Assembly: GCF_902158555.1 (NCBI RefSeq)
Contig: NZ_CABGGS010000001.1
Span: 248,001-312,000, forward strand
Length of the DNA: 64,000 nt
Direction: 5' to 3'
From: Klebsiella spallanzanii
GTDB taxonomy: Bacteria > Pseudomonadota > Gammaproteobacteria > Enterobacterales > Enterobacteriaceae
The stretch's first letter is position 1, and each line of letters opens with the position of its first letter. Position numbers and translations under genes: made by a program. Positions 24,813-34,307 of the stretch are shown piece after piece. The notes below the pieces were generated by a model that had not been told where the DNA came from, ran no database searches, and saw nothing but the letters and a program-made list of their open reading frames with translations.

Positions 24813-27245
24813 ATGACAACGTTGAAACTGGATACCCTGAGCCCGCGCATTCAGGCACATAAAATGGCGCTGGTGCATATCGTCAAGCCGCCGGTGTGTA
24901 CCGAGCGCGCTCAGCACTATACCGCCGCCTATCAGCAACATCTGGATAAACCGATTCCAGTACGCCGCGCGCTGGCGCTGGCCCATCACCTTGCAGAACG
25001 CACTATCTGGATCAAACATGACGAACTGATTGTCGGTAACCAGGCAAGTGAAGTTCGCGCCGCGCCAATCTTTCCGGAGTATACGGTTAGCTGGATTGAA
25101 AAAGAGATCGACGACCTGGCCGATCGCCCCGGCGCAGGCTTTGCGGTCAGCGAAGAGAACAAACGCATACTGCATGAAGTGTGTCCGTGGTGGCGTGGCC
25201 AGACCGTACAAGATCGCTGCTACGGCATGTTCACCGATGAGCAAAAAGCGCTGCTCGCAACCGGGATTATTAAAGCCGAAGGTAATATGACCTCCGGCGA
25301 TGCTCACCTGGCGGTCAACTACCCGCTGCTGCTGGAAAAAGGCCTTGACGGCATGCGCGCTAAAGTCGCTGAGCGTCGTTCGCGCATTAATCTTACGGTG
25401 CTGGAAGACCTGCACGGCGAGCAGTTCCTGAAAGCCATTGATATCGTACTGGAAGCGGTCAGCGAACACAGCAAGCGCTTCGCTGAGCTGGCGCGCAGCA
25501 TGGCGGCGACAGAGGCCCGTGAATCCCGTCGCGACGAGCTGCTGGCGATTGCCGAGAACTGCGACATTATCGCCCACGAACCGCCGAAGACCTTCTGGCA
25601 GGCGCTGCAGCTGTGCTATTTCATTCAGCTGATTCTGCAGGTCGAATCCAACGGTCACTCGGTCTCTTTTGGCCGCATGGACCAATATCTCTACCCGTAC
25701 TACCGCCGCGATGTCGAACTTGAGCAGTCTCTGGACCGCGAGCACGCCATTGAGTTGCTGCACTGCTGCTGGCTGAAGCTGCTGGAAGTGAACAAAATTC
25801 GCTCCGGCTCGCACTCTAAAGCCTCCGCCGGTAGCCCGCTGTATCAGAATGTCACCATCGGCGGTCAAAATCTGGTAGACGGCGTAGCACAAGATGCAGT
25901 GAACCCGCTCTCCTACGCGATTCTAGAATCCTGCGGTCGCCTGCGCTCGACGCAGCCAAACCTCAGCGTCCGTTACCACGCGGGCATGAGTAACGACTTC
26001 CTCGACGCCTGCGTGCAGGTGATCCGCTGCGGCTTCGGGATGCCGGCGTTCAACAACGACGAAATCGTTATTCCGGAATTTATCAAGCTCGGCATTGAGC
26101 CGCAGGACGCCTACGATTATGCCGCTATCGGCTGCATCGAAACCGCGGTCGGCGGCAAGTGGGGCTATCGCTGCACCGGGATGAGCTTTATCAACTTCGC
26201 CCGGGTGATGTTAGCAACCCTGGAAGGCGGCCGCGACGCCACCAGCGGTCAGGTTTTCCTGCCGCAAACGCACGCGCTATCGAAAGGTAACTTTGATAAC
26301 TTCGACCAGGTGCTGGCCGACTGGGATACCCAGATCCGCTACTACACGCGCAAATCTATCGAGATTGAGTATGTGGTCGACACCATGCTGGAAGAGAACG
26401 TGCACGATATTCTCTGCTCGGCGCTGGTCGATGACTGTATCGAGCGCGCGAAGAGTATCAAGCAGGGCGGCGCTAAATATGACTGGGTTTCCGGTCTGCA
26501 GGTCGGTATCGCTAACCTCGGCAACAGCCTGGTAGCGGTGAAGAAACTGGTGTTCGATCAGGGCGTCATTGGACAGCAAGAGCTGGCAAAAGCGCTGGCT
26601 GAAGACTTTGAAGGCCTGACCCACGAGCAGTTGCGCCAGCGCTTAATCAACGGCGCGCCGAAATACGGCAACGACGAAGATAGCGTTGATATCCTGCTGG
26701 CCCGCGCTTACCAGACCTATATCGATGAGCTGAAGCAGTATCACAACCCGCGCTACGGTCGCGGCCCGATTGGCGGCAACTACTACGCCGGGACCTCCTC
26801 CATCTCCGCTAACGTCCCATTTGGTGCGCAGACCATGGCGACGCCGGATGGCCGCAAAGCGCATTCACCGCTGGCGGAAGGAGCAAGCCCGGCTTCCGGT
26901 ACCGACCATCTGGGGCCAACCGCGGTTATCAGTTCAGTGGGTAAACTGCCCACCGGCTCGATTCTTGGCGGCGTACTGTTGAACCAGAAGCTGAACCCGG
27001 CAACGCTTGAGAACGAGTCCGATAAGCAGAAACTGATGGTGCTACTGCGTACCTTCTTTGAGGTACACAAAGGCTGGCATATTCAGTACAACATCGTGTC
27101 GCGCGAGACGCTGCTGGAAGCAAAGAAACACCCTGACCAGTACCGCGATTTAGTCGTCCGCGTCGCCGGGTACTCGGCGTTCTTTACCGCCCTGTCGCCG
27201 GATGCCCAGGACGATATTATCGCCCGTACCGAGCATACGCTGTAA
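24813..27245 (+). CDS. pflF: Glycyl-radical enzyme PflF (YbiW)
   Basis: An 810-residue glycyl-radical enzyme. The radical glycine is G786 in RVAGYSAF, 25 residues from the end; the catalytic cysteine is C441 in AAIGCIETAVG, followed by E443. A Cys-x-Glu pair is the hallmark of glycyl-radical dehydratases/eliminases, while pyruvate formate-lyase uses adjacent Cys-Cys, so despite its name it is unlikely to be a pyruvate formate-lyase. True substrate unknown. Neighbours ybiV (sugar phosphatase) and the shared operator suggest a role in carbohydrate or polyol breakdown without oxygen. Confidence 0.93.
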   Translation: MTTLKLDTLSPRIQAHKMALVHIVKPPVCTERAQHYTAAYQQHLDKPIPVRRALALAHHLAERTIWIKHDELIVGNQASEVRAAPIFPEYTVSWIEKEIDDLADRPGAGFAVSEENKRILHEVCPWWRGQTVQDRCYGMFTDEQKALLATGIIKAEGNMTSGDAHLAVNYPLLLEKGLDGMRAKVAERRSRINLTVLEDLHGEQFLKAIDIVLEAVSEHSKRFAELARSMAATEARESRRDELLAIAENCDIIAHEPPKTFWQALQLCYFIQLILQVESNGHSVSFGRMDQYLYPYYRRDVELEQSLDREHAIELLHCCWLKLLEVNKIRSGSHSKASAGSPLYQNVTIGGQNLVDGVAQDAVNPLSYAILESCGRLRSTQPNLSVRYHAGMSNDFLDACVQVIRCGFGMPAFNNDEIVIPEFIKLGIEPQDAYDYAAIGCIETAVGGKWGYRCTGMSFINFARVMLATLEGGRDATSGQVFLPQTHALSKGNFDNFDQVLADWDTQIRYYTRKSIEIEYVVDTMLEENVHDILCSALVDDCIERAKSIKQGGAKYDWVSGLQVGIANLGNSLVAVKKLVFDQGVIGQQELAKALAEDFEGLTHEQLRQRLINGAPKYGNDEDSVDILLARAYQTYIDELKQYHNPRYGRGPIGGNYYAGTSSISANVPFGAQTMATPDGRKAHSPLAEGASPASGTDHLGPTAVISSVGKLPTGSILGGVLLNQKLNPATLENESDKQKLMVLLRTFFEVHKGWHIQYNIVSRETLLEAKKHPDQYRDLVVRVAGYSAFFTALSPDAQDDIIARTEHTL

Positions 27246-27252
27246 GTTAAAT

Positions 27253-27357
27253 CCCCCGGAGGCGGCGCGTTGCGCCTGTCCGGGCTACCCGACGGCACAA
27301 GCCCCGTAGCCCGGACAGCCGGTAGCCCGGGTAAGGCGTTTACGCCGCAACCCGGGG
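27253..27357. repeat. Paired REP elements (BIME)
   Basis: Two palindromic units, CCCCGGAGGCGGCGC...GTCCGGGCTAC (27253-27289) and GTAGCCCGG...ACCCGGGG (27306-27357), in the pflF-ybiV space. May act as transcript-end or stability structure. Confidence 0.75.
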
Positions 27358-27384
27358 TTTTATGCTGCACAGCAGTGAACACAA

Positions 27385-27400
27385 ACTTTCATTCGAAATA
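27385..27400. promoter_or_regulatory. Shared operator, copy 2 (ybiV)
   Basis: ACTTTCATTCGAAATA: identical to the pflE copy over the first 14 bases, 68 bases before the ybiV start. Confidence 0.7.
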
Positions 27401-27467
27401 AATTTGTGCTCCCCATCACATTGTAATTAGAATGTTGCTGGTCGAAGTTAAGCCAGGAGCATTTGTT

Positions 27468-28283
27468 ATGATTGTTAAAGTTATCGTCACCGATATGGAC
27501 GGAACTTTTCTCAATGACGCCAAGCAGTATGACCGCTCGCGTTTTCTCGCGCAGTTCGCGCAACTCCAACAGCAGGGTATCGAATTCGTTGTCGCCAGCG
27601 GCAACCAGTATTACCAGCTGATCTCCTTTTTCCCGGAAATCCGCGAGCAGATCTCCTTTGTTGCCGAAAACGGCGCGCTGGTTTATGAACACGGCCAACA
27701 ACTGTTCCACGGCGAACTTACCCGCCATGAATCCCAGGTAGTGATTGGTGAATTGCTCAAAGACTCGCAGCTCAACTTCGTCGCCTGCGGCCTTGAAAGC
27801 GCTTACGTCAGCGATCGCGCGCCCGACGCCTTTGTCGCGCTGATGTCAAAGCACTACCATCGCCTGCAGCGCATCAGCAACTACCACGATATTGACGATA
27901 AGCTGTTTAAGTTTTCGCTTAACCTGCCGGATAGCGAAATCCCGCTGCTTATCGACAAACTGCACGTCTCGCTGGACGGCATCATGAAGCCGGTTACCAG
28001 CGGCTTTGGCTTCGTCGATTTGATTATCCCTGGCCTGCATAAAGCCAACGGCATTAGCCGCCTGCTTAAGCGCTGGAACATCTCCCCACAGGCCTGCGTG
28101 GCCATTGGCGACAGCGCGAACGATACGGAGATGTTAAAGCTGGTGAAATACTCCTTCGCCATGGATAACGCCGCTGAGAGCATTAAAGCGATATCGCGTT
28201 TCGCCACCGATGACAACAATCATGACGGTGCGCTAAATGTTATTCAGGCCGTCCTCGACCACGCTTCCCCTTTCAACGAATGA
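27468..28283 (+). CDS. ybiV: HAD-family sugar phosphatase YbiV
   Basis: A 271-residue Cof-type haloacid dehalogenase. Motif [10 protein letters not shown] (nucleophile D9 region), motif II VASGN, motif III Lys in the C2B cap/core, motif [12 protein letters not shown] are intact. E. coli YbiV dephosphorylates sugar phosphates such as fructose-1-phosphate, ribose-5-phosphate and glucose-6-phosphate. The ATG at 27468 is chosen from AGGAGC eight bases upstream and the E. coli N-terminus. Own promoter with the shared operator; own terminator. Confidence 0.95.
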   Translation: MIVKVIVTDMDGTFLNDAKQYDRSRFLAQFAQLQQQGIEFVVASGNQYYQLISFFPEIREQISFVAENGALVYEHGQQLFHGELTRHESQVVIGELLKDSQLNFVACGLESAYVSDRAPDAFVALMSKHYHRLQRISNYHDIDDKLFKFSLNLPDSEIPLLIDKLHVSLDGIMKPVTSGFGFVDLIIPGLHKANGISRLLKRWNISPQACVAIGDSANDTEMLKLVKYSFAMDNAAESIKAISRFATDDNNHDGALNVIQAVLDHASPFNE

Positions 28284-28290
28284 TCTCTCG

Positions 28291-28310
28291 CCGGGGCATT
28301 TCTGCCCCGG
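28291..28310 (+). terminator. Terminator after ybiV
   Basis: CCGGGGCA (28291-28298), loop TTTC, TGCCCCGG (28303-28310), then TTTTCCGTTTT. Confidence 0.85.
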
Positions 28311-28392
28311 TTTTCCGTTTTGTGCACCTCCGCATAATTTTAAACTTGCATTAACTTAATTTTAACTTAAATTAACGTTTGTAAGATTTATT

Positions 28393-28408
28393 ACTTTCGA
28401 ATGAAAGA
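28393..28408. promoter_or_regulatory. Shared operator, copy 3 (ybiU)
   Basis: ACTTTCGAATGAAAGA: the reverse complement of copy 1 with one mismatch, 13 bases before the ybiU start, so binding would block initiation or early elongation. Confidence 0.72.
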
Positions 28409-28420
28409 TGAGAGGTCATC

Positions 28421-29683
28421 ATGGCTGTTACCCATACCTGTGAAACACTACCCACCGACCATAAAGCGGCAATCCGCCAGATTAAGCAGGAGCTGCGCGC
28501 GCAGATTGGCGACGTGCAGGCAGTGTTCGATCGGCTGACGGCGCGTATCACGGCCCATCTGGAAGAGATAGACGCCCTTAAAGCCAACAGCCAGGATGTC
28601 TGGCCGGTGATTCCGTTCAGCGATATCGCGCAGGGCCAGGTAACGGACGCCCAGCGCGAGGCTATTAAGCGCCGCGGCTGCGCGGTCATCAAAGGTCATT
28701 TCACCCGTGAACGGGCGCTGGCATGGGATAACTCAATGCTGGAGTATCTCGACCTCAACCATTTCGATGATGTCTATAAAGGCCCCGGCGACACCTTCTT
28801 CGGTTCTCTGGATGCTTCGCGCCCGGAAATTTATCCGATTTACTGGTCACTGGCGCAAATGCAGGCTCGCCAGAGCGATGAAATGGCAGCCGTACAGTCA
28901 TTCCTTAACCGCCTGTGGACCTTTAACCGCGACGGAAAACAGTGGTTTGACCCGGATGTCAGCGTGATTTATCCGGACCGCATTCGCCGCCGCCCGCCGG
29001 GAACCACCTCCAAAGGACTTGGCGCACATACCGACTCCGGCGCGCTGGAGCGCTGGCTGCTGCCGGCCTATCAAAAAGTCTTTGCCGACGTTTTTAACGG
29101 CAATATCGATGCTTACGATCCGTGGGATGCGGCGCATCGTACTGAGGTGGAAGAGTATACCGTCGATAACACCACCAAATGCTCAGTGTTCCGTACCTTC
29201 CAGGGCTGGACCGCGCTCTCCGATATGATCCCCGATCAGGGCCTGCTGCACGTGGTGCCAATTCCTGAAGCGATGGCCTATGTGCTGTTGCGCCCTCTGC
29301 TCGACGATGTACCGGATGATGAACTGTGCGGCGTCGCACCGGGCAAGGTGCTGCCTATTTCGGAAAAATGGCACCCGCTGCTGATTAAAGCCTTAAGCTC
29401 TATTCCAGCGCTAAATGCAGGCGATTCGGTGTGGTGGCACTGCGACGTGATCCACTCGGTCGCACCAGTGGAAAATCAGCAGGGCTGGGGCAACGTGATG
29501 TATATCCCCGCGGCGCCGATGTGTGAGAAAAATCTCGCCTATGCGCATAAGGTCAAAGTGGCGCTGGAGAGAGGAGCGTCGCCGGGAGATTTCCCGCGTG
29601 AAGATTATGAAGCCAGCTGGAAAGACCGCTTTACCCTGGATGATTTAAATATTCACGGCAAGCGGGCTCTGGGAATGGCATAA
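28421..29683 (+). CDS. ybiU: DUF1479 protein YbiU, putative Fe(II)/2-oxoglutarate-type oxygenase
   Basis: A 420-residue soluble protein of the DUF1479 family. An HTD pair (GLGAHTDSGALERW) and a distal histidine (WWHCDVIHSVAPV) resemble the iron facial triad of cupin-like oxygenases, so an oxygenase role is plausible but unproven. E. coli YbiU is of unknown function. Its promoter carries a copy of the operator shared with pflE-pflF and ybiV, tying it to the same signal. Followed by paired REP elements. Confidence 0.9.
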   Translation: MAVTHTCETLPTDHKAAIRQIKQELRAQIGDVQAVFDRLTARITAHLEEIDALKANSQDVWPVIPFSDIAQGQVTDAQREAIKRRGCAVIKGHFTRERALAWDNSMLEYLDLNHFDDVYKGPGDTFFGSLDASRPEIYPIYWSLAQMQARQSDEMAAVQSFLNRLWTFNRDGKQWFDPDVSVIYPDRIRRRPPGTTSKGLGAHTDSGALERWLLPAYQKVFADVFNGNIDAYDPWDAAHRTEVEEYTVDNTTKCSVFRTFQGWTALSDMIPDQGLLHVVPIPEAMAYVLLRPLLDDVPDDELCGVAPGKVLPISEKWHPLLIKALSSIPALNAGDSVWWHCDVIHSVAPVENQQGWGNVMYIPAAPMCEKNLAYAHKVKVALERGASPGDFPREDYEASWKDRFTLDDLNIHGKRALGMA

Positions 29684-29708
29684 CGAGGTGGCATTTCAAC
29701 CAAACTCT

Positions 29709-29800
29709 CCCCCGGTGGCGCTGCGCTTACCGGGGCTACGGGTTCACCGCTGTCCGCGAGTCGGTAGCCCGGATCAGGCGCATTAGCGCCGCAATCCGGG
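29709..29800. repeat. Paired REP elements (BIME)
   Basis: Units at 29709-29739 (CCCCCGG...CCGGGGCTAC) and 29764-29800 (GTAGCCCGG...ATCCGGG) in opposite orientation, between convergent ybiU and ybiT. Confidence 0.78.
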
Positions 29801-29816
29801 AAAGACAACGGGAAAA

Positions 29817-31409
29817 TTATTCGACGCCTTTGCTGCGCAAGTAATCTTCGTAGTTACCAGTGAAGTCCACCACGCGCTGCGGCGTAATCTCAATCACGCG
29901 GGTCGCCAGCGAGCTCACAAACTCACGGTCGTGGGAAACAAAAATCAGAGTGCCCTGATACATCTCCAGCGCCATGTTCAGCGATTCAATCGATTCCATA
30001 TCCAGGTGGTTGGTCGGTTCGTCCATCACCAGAATATTCGGTTTCTGCATCATCAGCTTACCGAACAGCATACGGCCTTTTTCACCACCGGAGAGTACTT
30101 TCGCCGGCTTCTTGATATCGTCCTGGCTGAACAGCAGGCGACCAAGAATACTGCGCACCGCCTGCTCGTCGTCGCTTTCCTGCTTCCACTGGCTCATCCA
30201 GTCAAATACCGTCAGATCATTTTCGAATTCATATTCATGATCCTGCGCGTAGTAGCCAATCTGCGCGTTTTCGGACCATTTCACGGTACCGTTATCCGGC
30301 GTCAGATCGCCAACCAGGGTTTTCAGCATGGTGGATTTACCCACGCCGTTGGCGCCCAGAATGGCAATCTTCTCGCCCACTTCCAGCAGCAGATTGAAAT
30401 TTTTGAACAGCGGGCCGTTATCAAAGCCTTTTGCCAGCGCTTCGACTTCCAGCGCGTTACGGAACAATTTCTTATCCTGCTCAAAACGGATGAACGGGTT
30501 CTGGCGGCTGGAGGCTTTCACTTCATCGAGCTTGATTTTATCAATCTGACGGGCGCGGGAGGTCGCCTGACGAGATTTAGAGGCGTTGGCGCTAAAGCGG
30601 CTAACGAAGGATTGCAGGTCGGCAATCTGCGCTTTTTTCTTGGCGTTATCCGCCAGCAGACGTTCGCGCGCCTGGGTCGCGGCGGTCATATATTCATCAT
30701 AGTTACCTGGATAAACGCGCAGTTCACCGTAATCCAGATCCGCCATATGGGTACAAACCATGTTCAGGAAGTGACGGTCGTGCGAAATGATGATCATGGT
30801 GCTGTCGCGATCGTTCAGCGTCTGCTCCAGCCAGCGAATGGTATCGATGTCCAGGTTGTTCGTCGGTTCATCGAGCAGCAGGATATCCGGGTTAGAGAAC
30901 AGCGCCTGCGCCAACAGCACACGCAGCTTCCAGCCGGGAGCCACTTCGCTCATCGGGCCGTAATGCTGTTCTACCGGAATACCGACGCCGAGCAGCAGTT
31001 CACCGGCGCGCGCTTCGGCGGAATAGCCGTCCATCTCACCGTACTGCACTTCAAGATCAGCGACTTTGTAACCATCTTCTTCGCTCATCTCGGCCAGAGA
31101 ATAGATGCGATCGCGCTCCTGTTTCACTTCCCACAGCTCGCCGTGGCCCATAATAACCGTATCCAGCACGCTGAACTCTTCAAACGCAAACTGATCCTGA
31201 CGCAACTTACCGATACGCTCGTTCGGATCGAGGGAAACGTTACCCAGAGTCGGCTCCAGATCGCCGCCAAGGATCTTCATAAAGGTGGATTTGCCGCTAC
31301 CGTTGGCACCAATAAGGCCGTAACGGTTGCCGCCGCCAAATTTGACGGAAATGTTTTCGAACAGCGGCTTACTGCCGAACTGCATGGTGACGTTGCTGGA
31401 TACTAGCAC
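29817..31409 (-). CDS. ybiT: ABC-F protein YbiT
   Basis: A 530-residue cytosolic ABC-F ATPase with two ABC domains and no membrane part. Walker [10 protein letters not shown] (residues about 37-45) and GANGVGKST; second signature LSGGEKGR; Walker B segments [11 protein letters not shown] and [11 protein letters not shown]. The P-site tRNA-interacting linker lies at about 240-320 ([20 protein letters not shown] onward). ABC-F proteins act at the ribosome E site; YbiT's exact role is still unclear. Monocistronic; divergent from the phosphatase gene. Confidence 0.96.
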   Translation of the reverse strand: MLVSSNVTMQFGSKPLFENISVKFGGGNRYGLIGANGSGKSTFMKILGGDLEPTLGNVSLDPNERIGKLRQDQFAFEEFSVLDTVIMGHGELWEVKQERDRIYSLAEMSEEDGYKVADLEVQYGEMDGYSAEARAGELLLGVGIPVEQHYGPMSEVAPGWKLRVLLAQALFSNPDILLLDEPTNNLDIDTIRWLEQTLNDRDSTMIIISHDRHFLNMVCTHMADLDYGELRVYPGNYDEYMTAATQARERLLADNAKKKAQIADLQSFVSRFSANASKSRQATSRARQIDKIKLDEVKASSRQNPFIRFEQDKKLFRNALEVEALAKGFDNGPLFKNFNLLLEVGEKIAILGANGVGKSTMLKTLVGDLTPDNGTVKWSENAQIGYYAQDHEYEFENDLTVFDWMSQWKQESDDEQAVRSILGRLLFSQDDIKKPAKVLSGGEKGRMLFGKLMMQKPNILVMDEPTNHLDMESIESLNMALEMYQGTLIFVSHDREFVSSLATRVIEITPQRVVDFTGNYEDYLRSKGVE

Positions 31410-31588
31410 GGGGTTATCCTGAAAATAGAGAATGAGAAGTGTGATGAACCAGACATTATGCCAGCAAATGCTTCACTTTTCACGGGCCGTTATAAAATCA
31501 TCAATGTCGCTTGTGTTAGGGTCATTGTCATATTGCGCGGTTACACTACTTAACGCGTAATTTTTCTACTTAAATTCGGAAGGAACCT

Positions 31589-32371
31589 ATGACAATACTC
31601 TCCCGCCATCCGGCTTTCTTATCGCTGCAGGGCGGCATCAACTTTCGCGACCTGGGCGGCCAGCGAACCGCCGACGGCCGCCGCGTCCGTTCGGGGAAAT
31701 TATTCCGCTCCGGCTCTTTGCACATGATGACGACCGATGACTTAACCCATCTGGACGCTATCCCGCTTAGCCGGGTGATTGATTATCGCGACCCGGGGGA
31801 AGTCACTCGCAGCCCCGACAAGCTCAATGAGTTAGCTCACTACCTCAACGCCCCCGCCAACCCGCACGTTCGCGACGTTAACGCGAAAGTGACCGAACTT
31901 AACGCCGCGACGCTAAATGCCCTTAACGGTGAACAGTTTATGCTGGAGCTCTATCGCCAGCTGCCGTTCAATAACGCCGCTTATCGCCAGCTGGCCGGAT
32001 GGCTAATGGAGCCTTTCGACGGCGCGCTGCTGCAGCACTGCGCGGTGGGTAAAGACCGTACCGGCGTTGGCTGCGCGCTGACACTATTTGCCCTCGGCTG
32101 CGATCGCCAGACAGTGATGGAAGAGTACCTGCTCACCCAGGGCATGCTGACCCAGATCGAGAATTTCATGCTTGAATCGCTCGGCGATGAGCTGACCGCT
32201 CGCGGGCGGCAGAATCTGGCAGAAATGATGACGGTTCATGAGTCATATCTTGCCGCGGCGCTTTCCGGAATCGATGAACGCTATGCCAGCGTTGATGCCT
32301 GGCTTGAGCAAGAGTATCAGCTTACGCCACAGGCGCGGGAAGCGCTGCAGTCGCGGCTTCTGGAGGGGTGA
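31589..32371 (+). CDS. Tyrosine-protein-phosphatase-family protein
   Basis: A 260-residue soluble protein of the bacterial dual-specificity/IphP-like phosphatase group. The P-loop HCAVGKDRTG (CX5R: C151 to R157) is intact, and the N-terminal GGINFRDLGGQRTADGR and VIDYRDPGEV are family motifs, the latter containing the general-acid region. It may dephosphorylate phosphotyrosine or phosphoinositides; the real substrate is unknown. Not present here in E. coli K-12. AGGAA ribosome site upstream. Followed by a partial REP-like stem (32377-32410). Confidence 0.85.
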   Translation: MTILSRHPAFLSLQGGINFRDLGGQRTADGRRVRSGKLFRSGSLHMMTTDDLTHLDAIPLSRVIDYRDPGEVTRSPDKLNELAHYLNAPANPHVRDVNAKVTELNAATLNALNGEQFMLELYRQLPFNNAAYRQLAGWLMEPFDGALLQHCAVGKDRTGVGCALTLFALGCDRQTVMEEYLLTQGMLTQIENFMLESLGDELTARGRQNLAEMMTVHESYLAAALSGIDERYASVDAWLEQEYQLTPQAREALQSRLLEG

Positions 32372-32560
32372 TCCCTCCCGTCTTCAGGCCGCAAGCCCGG
32401 CGCCGACGGGCTACAATTACAGTAACAGGAAAAAAATGTGATTTCGTACACATCTCATTTACCTGTTTGCCGGAAAGCACATATAATGCGCTCCCATCGA
32501 CTTCCTGTTTAAACTGACAAAGGCCTGTGCGGCATTAATATCGCCCACGACATAAAGATT

Positions 32561-33475
32561 ATGAAATTATCAACACTCTTCGCGGCAGCCTTCGCCATCG
32601 TGGGCTTTTGCAACACAGCTTCTGCTGTAACCTATCCCCTGCCTACCGACGGCAGCCGTCTGATTGGTCAGAACCAGGTCATTACTATCCCGGAAGGCAA
32701 CAAGCAGCCGCTGGAATACTTTGCCGCCGAATATCAGATGGGTTTATCCAACATGCTGGAAGCCAACCCCGGCGTGGACACCTTCCTGCCGAAAGGCGGC
32801 ACGGTGCTGAATATCCCGCAGCAGCTGATCCTGCCTGACACCGTGCATGAAGGTATCGTCATTAACAGCGCGGAAATGCGCCTGTATTACTACCCGAAAG
32901 GCACCAACACCGTTGTCGTGTTACCGATCGGCATCGGCCAGTTAGGTAAAGATACCCCGATCAACTGGGTCACCAAGGTTGAGCGCAAAAAAGCGGGCCC
33001 GACCTGGACCCCAACCGCCAAAATGCATGCTGAATACCGCGCTGCCGGCGAACCGCTGCCAGCCGTTGTTCCGGCCGGTCCTGACAACCCGATGGGCCTG
33101 TACGCACTGTATATCGGCCGCCTGTACGCTATTCACGGGACTAACGCCAACTTCGGTATCGGCCTGCGCGTCAGCCACGGCTGCGTACGTCTGCGTAACG
33201 ACGATATCAAATTCCTGTTTGAAAACGTGCCGGTCGGCACCCGCGTTGAGTTTATCGATGAGCCGGTAAAAGCCACCACCGAACCTGACGGCAGCCGCTT
33301 TATTGAGGTTCACAATCCGCTGTCTACCACTGAAGAACAGTTCCAGGGCGGTGAAATCGTGCCGATTACCCTGACCAAATCAGTGCAGGCGATTACCGGC
33401 CAGACTGACGTAGACCAGAGCGTAGTCGATCAGGCGATTCAGAATCGTTCTGGTATGCCGGTGCGTCTGAACTAA
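32561..33475 (+). CDS. ldtB: L,D-transpeptidase LdtB (YbiS)
   Basis: A 304-residue exported enzyme with signal peptide ([20 protein letters not shown] then SAV). A LysM-like segment (residues about 40-85, [20 protein letters not shown]) precedes the YkuD catalytic domain with HGTNA and SHGCVRLRN; the Cys of SHGC is the nucleophile. It links Braun lipoprotein to the meso-diaminopimelate of peptidoglycan. Monocistronic with terminator; E. coli homologue is two residues longer or shorter. Confidence 0.95.
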   Translation: MKLSTLFAAAFAIVGFCNTASAVTYPLPTDGSRLIGQNQVITIPEGNKQPLEYFAAEYQMGLSNMLEANPGVDTFLPKGGTVLNIPQQLILPDTVHEGIVINSAEMRLYYYPKGTNTVVVLPIGIGQLGKDTPINWVTKVERKKAGPTWTPTAKMHAEYRAAGEPLPAVVPAGPDNPMGLYALYIGRLYAIHGTNANFGIGLRVSHGCVRLRNDDIKFLFENVPVGTRVEFIDEPVKATTEPDGSRFIEVHNPLSTTEEQFQGGEIVPITLTKSVQAITGQTDVDQSVVDQAIQNRSGMPVRLN

Positions 33476-33495
33476 ACGCGCATAATGCAGAGAGT

Positions 33496-33514
33496 GGCGG
33501 GCCCGAAGCCCGCC
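33496..33514. terminator. Terminator after ldtB
   Basis: GGCGGGC (33496-33502), 5-base loop, GCCCGCC (33508-33514), then ATTTTTTT. May also serve the convergent gntR-type gene. Confidence 0.88.
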
Positions 33515-33520
33515 ATTTTT

Positions 33521-34237
33521 TTATCCATTATTCACCAGAATAATACCGCCGTGATCGTAACGATAGTGGCAATGGGCATATTCCAGCGGCGTCCCGTCCT
33601 CCAGATAGATAACCTGCTCCACCTCCAGCACCGGGTCGCTCGCCTCACAGTTAAGGTGTTCTCTATCCAGCTCCTGCGGTTTGAGCGCCCGCACCACGCG
33701 ATACGATCCCATCATTTTTAGCCCCAGCGTCTCCTGTACGTAGCGAAACACCGAGCTTTCGAGATGCGTTTTGTTAAGGCCGGGCACCAGCGCAACGGGC
33801 ATCACGGTGAGATCCAGCGACACCGGCTCATCGTTCAACAACCGCAGCCGAACGAAATCATAGACCGGGGCATCCGCATCGATCAGCAGCGAACTCTGCT
33901 CTTTTTCCGTCGGAAAACGTAGCTCAAAGCGAATCACCCGGCTGGTCACGTCCCCTAAATGTTCCCAGGTCTTAGTAGCGCCAAAGTAGTCACTACCCGG
34001 CAGCTCCCATTGTGAAAGCTGGAGAAAGTTTTTGCGTACAAAGGTTCCCTGCCCCTTGCGGGTGTAGATAAGGCCTTCGACGATAAGCTGGCGCATCGCC
34101 TGCTGGATGGTCATCCTGCTGGTGCTGAATTCCGCCGCTAACGCGAACTGGTCGGGTAATGGCGCGCTGGCCGGATACTGCTGGCTGATGATGCGCTTTT
34201 TAATTTCCCGCGCGATATTCAGATATTTGGCCGTCAT
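33521..34237 (-). CDS. GntR-family (UTRA domain) regulator of the adjacent glycosidase
   Basis: A 238-residue repressor-type protein. N-terminal winged helix (residues about 1-75: YLNIAREIKKRIISQQYPAS, then TSRMTIQQAMRQLIVEGLI and RKGQGTFV) and a UTRA effector domain (about 95-235) as in sensors of phosphorylated sugars. The start at 34237 (MTAKYLN) is chosen over an upstream ATG from the family's N-terminus. It is the second gene of the operon with the GH1 enzyme, so it would autoregulate through the two palindromes at 35694-35726. Confidence 0.88.
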   Translation of the reverse strand: MTAKYLNIAREIKKRIISQQYPASAPLPDQFALAAEFSTSRMTIQQAMRQLIVEGLIYTRKGQGTFVRKNFLQLSQWELPGSDYFGATKTWEHLGDVTSRVIRFELRFPTEKEQSSLLIDADAPVYDFVRLRLLNDEPVSLDLTVMPVALVPGLNKTHLESSVFRYVQETLGLKMMGSYRVVRALKPQELDREHLNCEASDPVLEVEQVIYLEDGTPLEYAHCHYRYDHGGIILVNNG

Positions 34238-34307
34238 TGCCCGATCCTTTTGCTTTGCTGATGGTGGCTGGCGGGCAGAATACACTATCTGCCCGCCTGA
34301 CGCGCCG

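Noticed and set aside
24699..25892. 397-codon open frame antisense to pflE/pflF
   Set aside because: Overlaps two clearly identified genes; the long frame comes from codon bias of the sense strand.
24813..27245. Pyruvate formate-lyase assignment for pflF
   Set aside because: The active site has one Cys followed by Ile-Glu, not the adjacent Cys pair of pyruvate formate-lyase; kept only as gene name.
29931..31406. Long 491-codon open frame antisense to ybiT
   Set aside because: It is the mirror of a highly conserved ABC-F gene; its composition is that of a reverse-strand shadow and no ribosome site or family motif supports it.
32377..32410. Stem CCCGTC...GACGGG after the phosphatase gene as a full REP or terminator
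   Set aside because: Only a partial REP-like sequence with a long loop and no T run; mentioned with the gene but not listed as a separate element.
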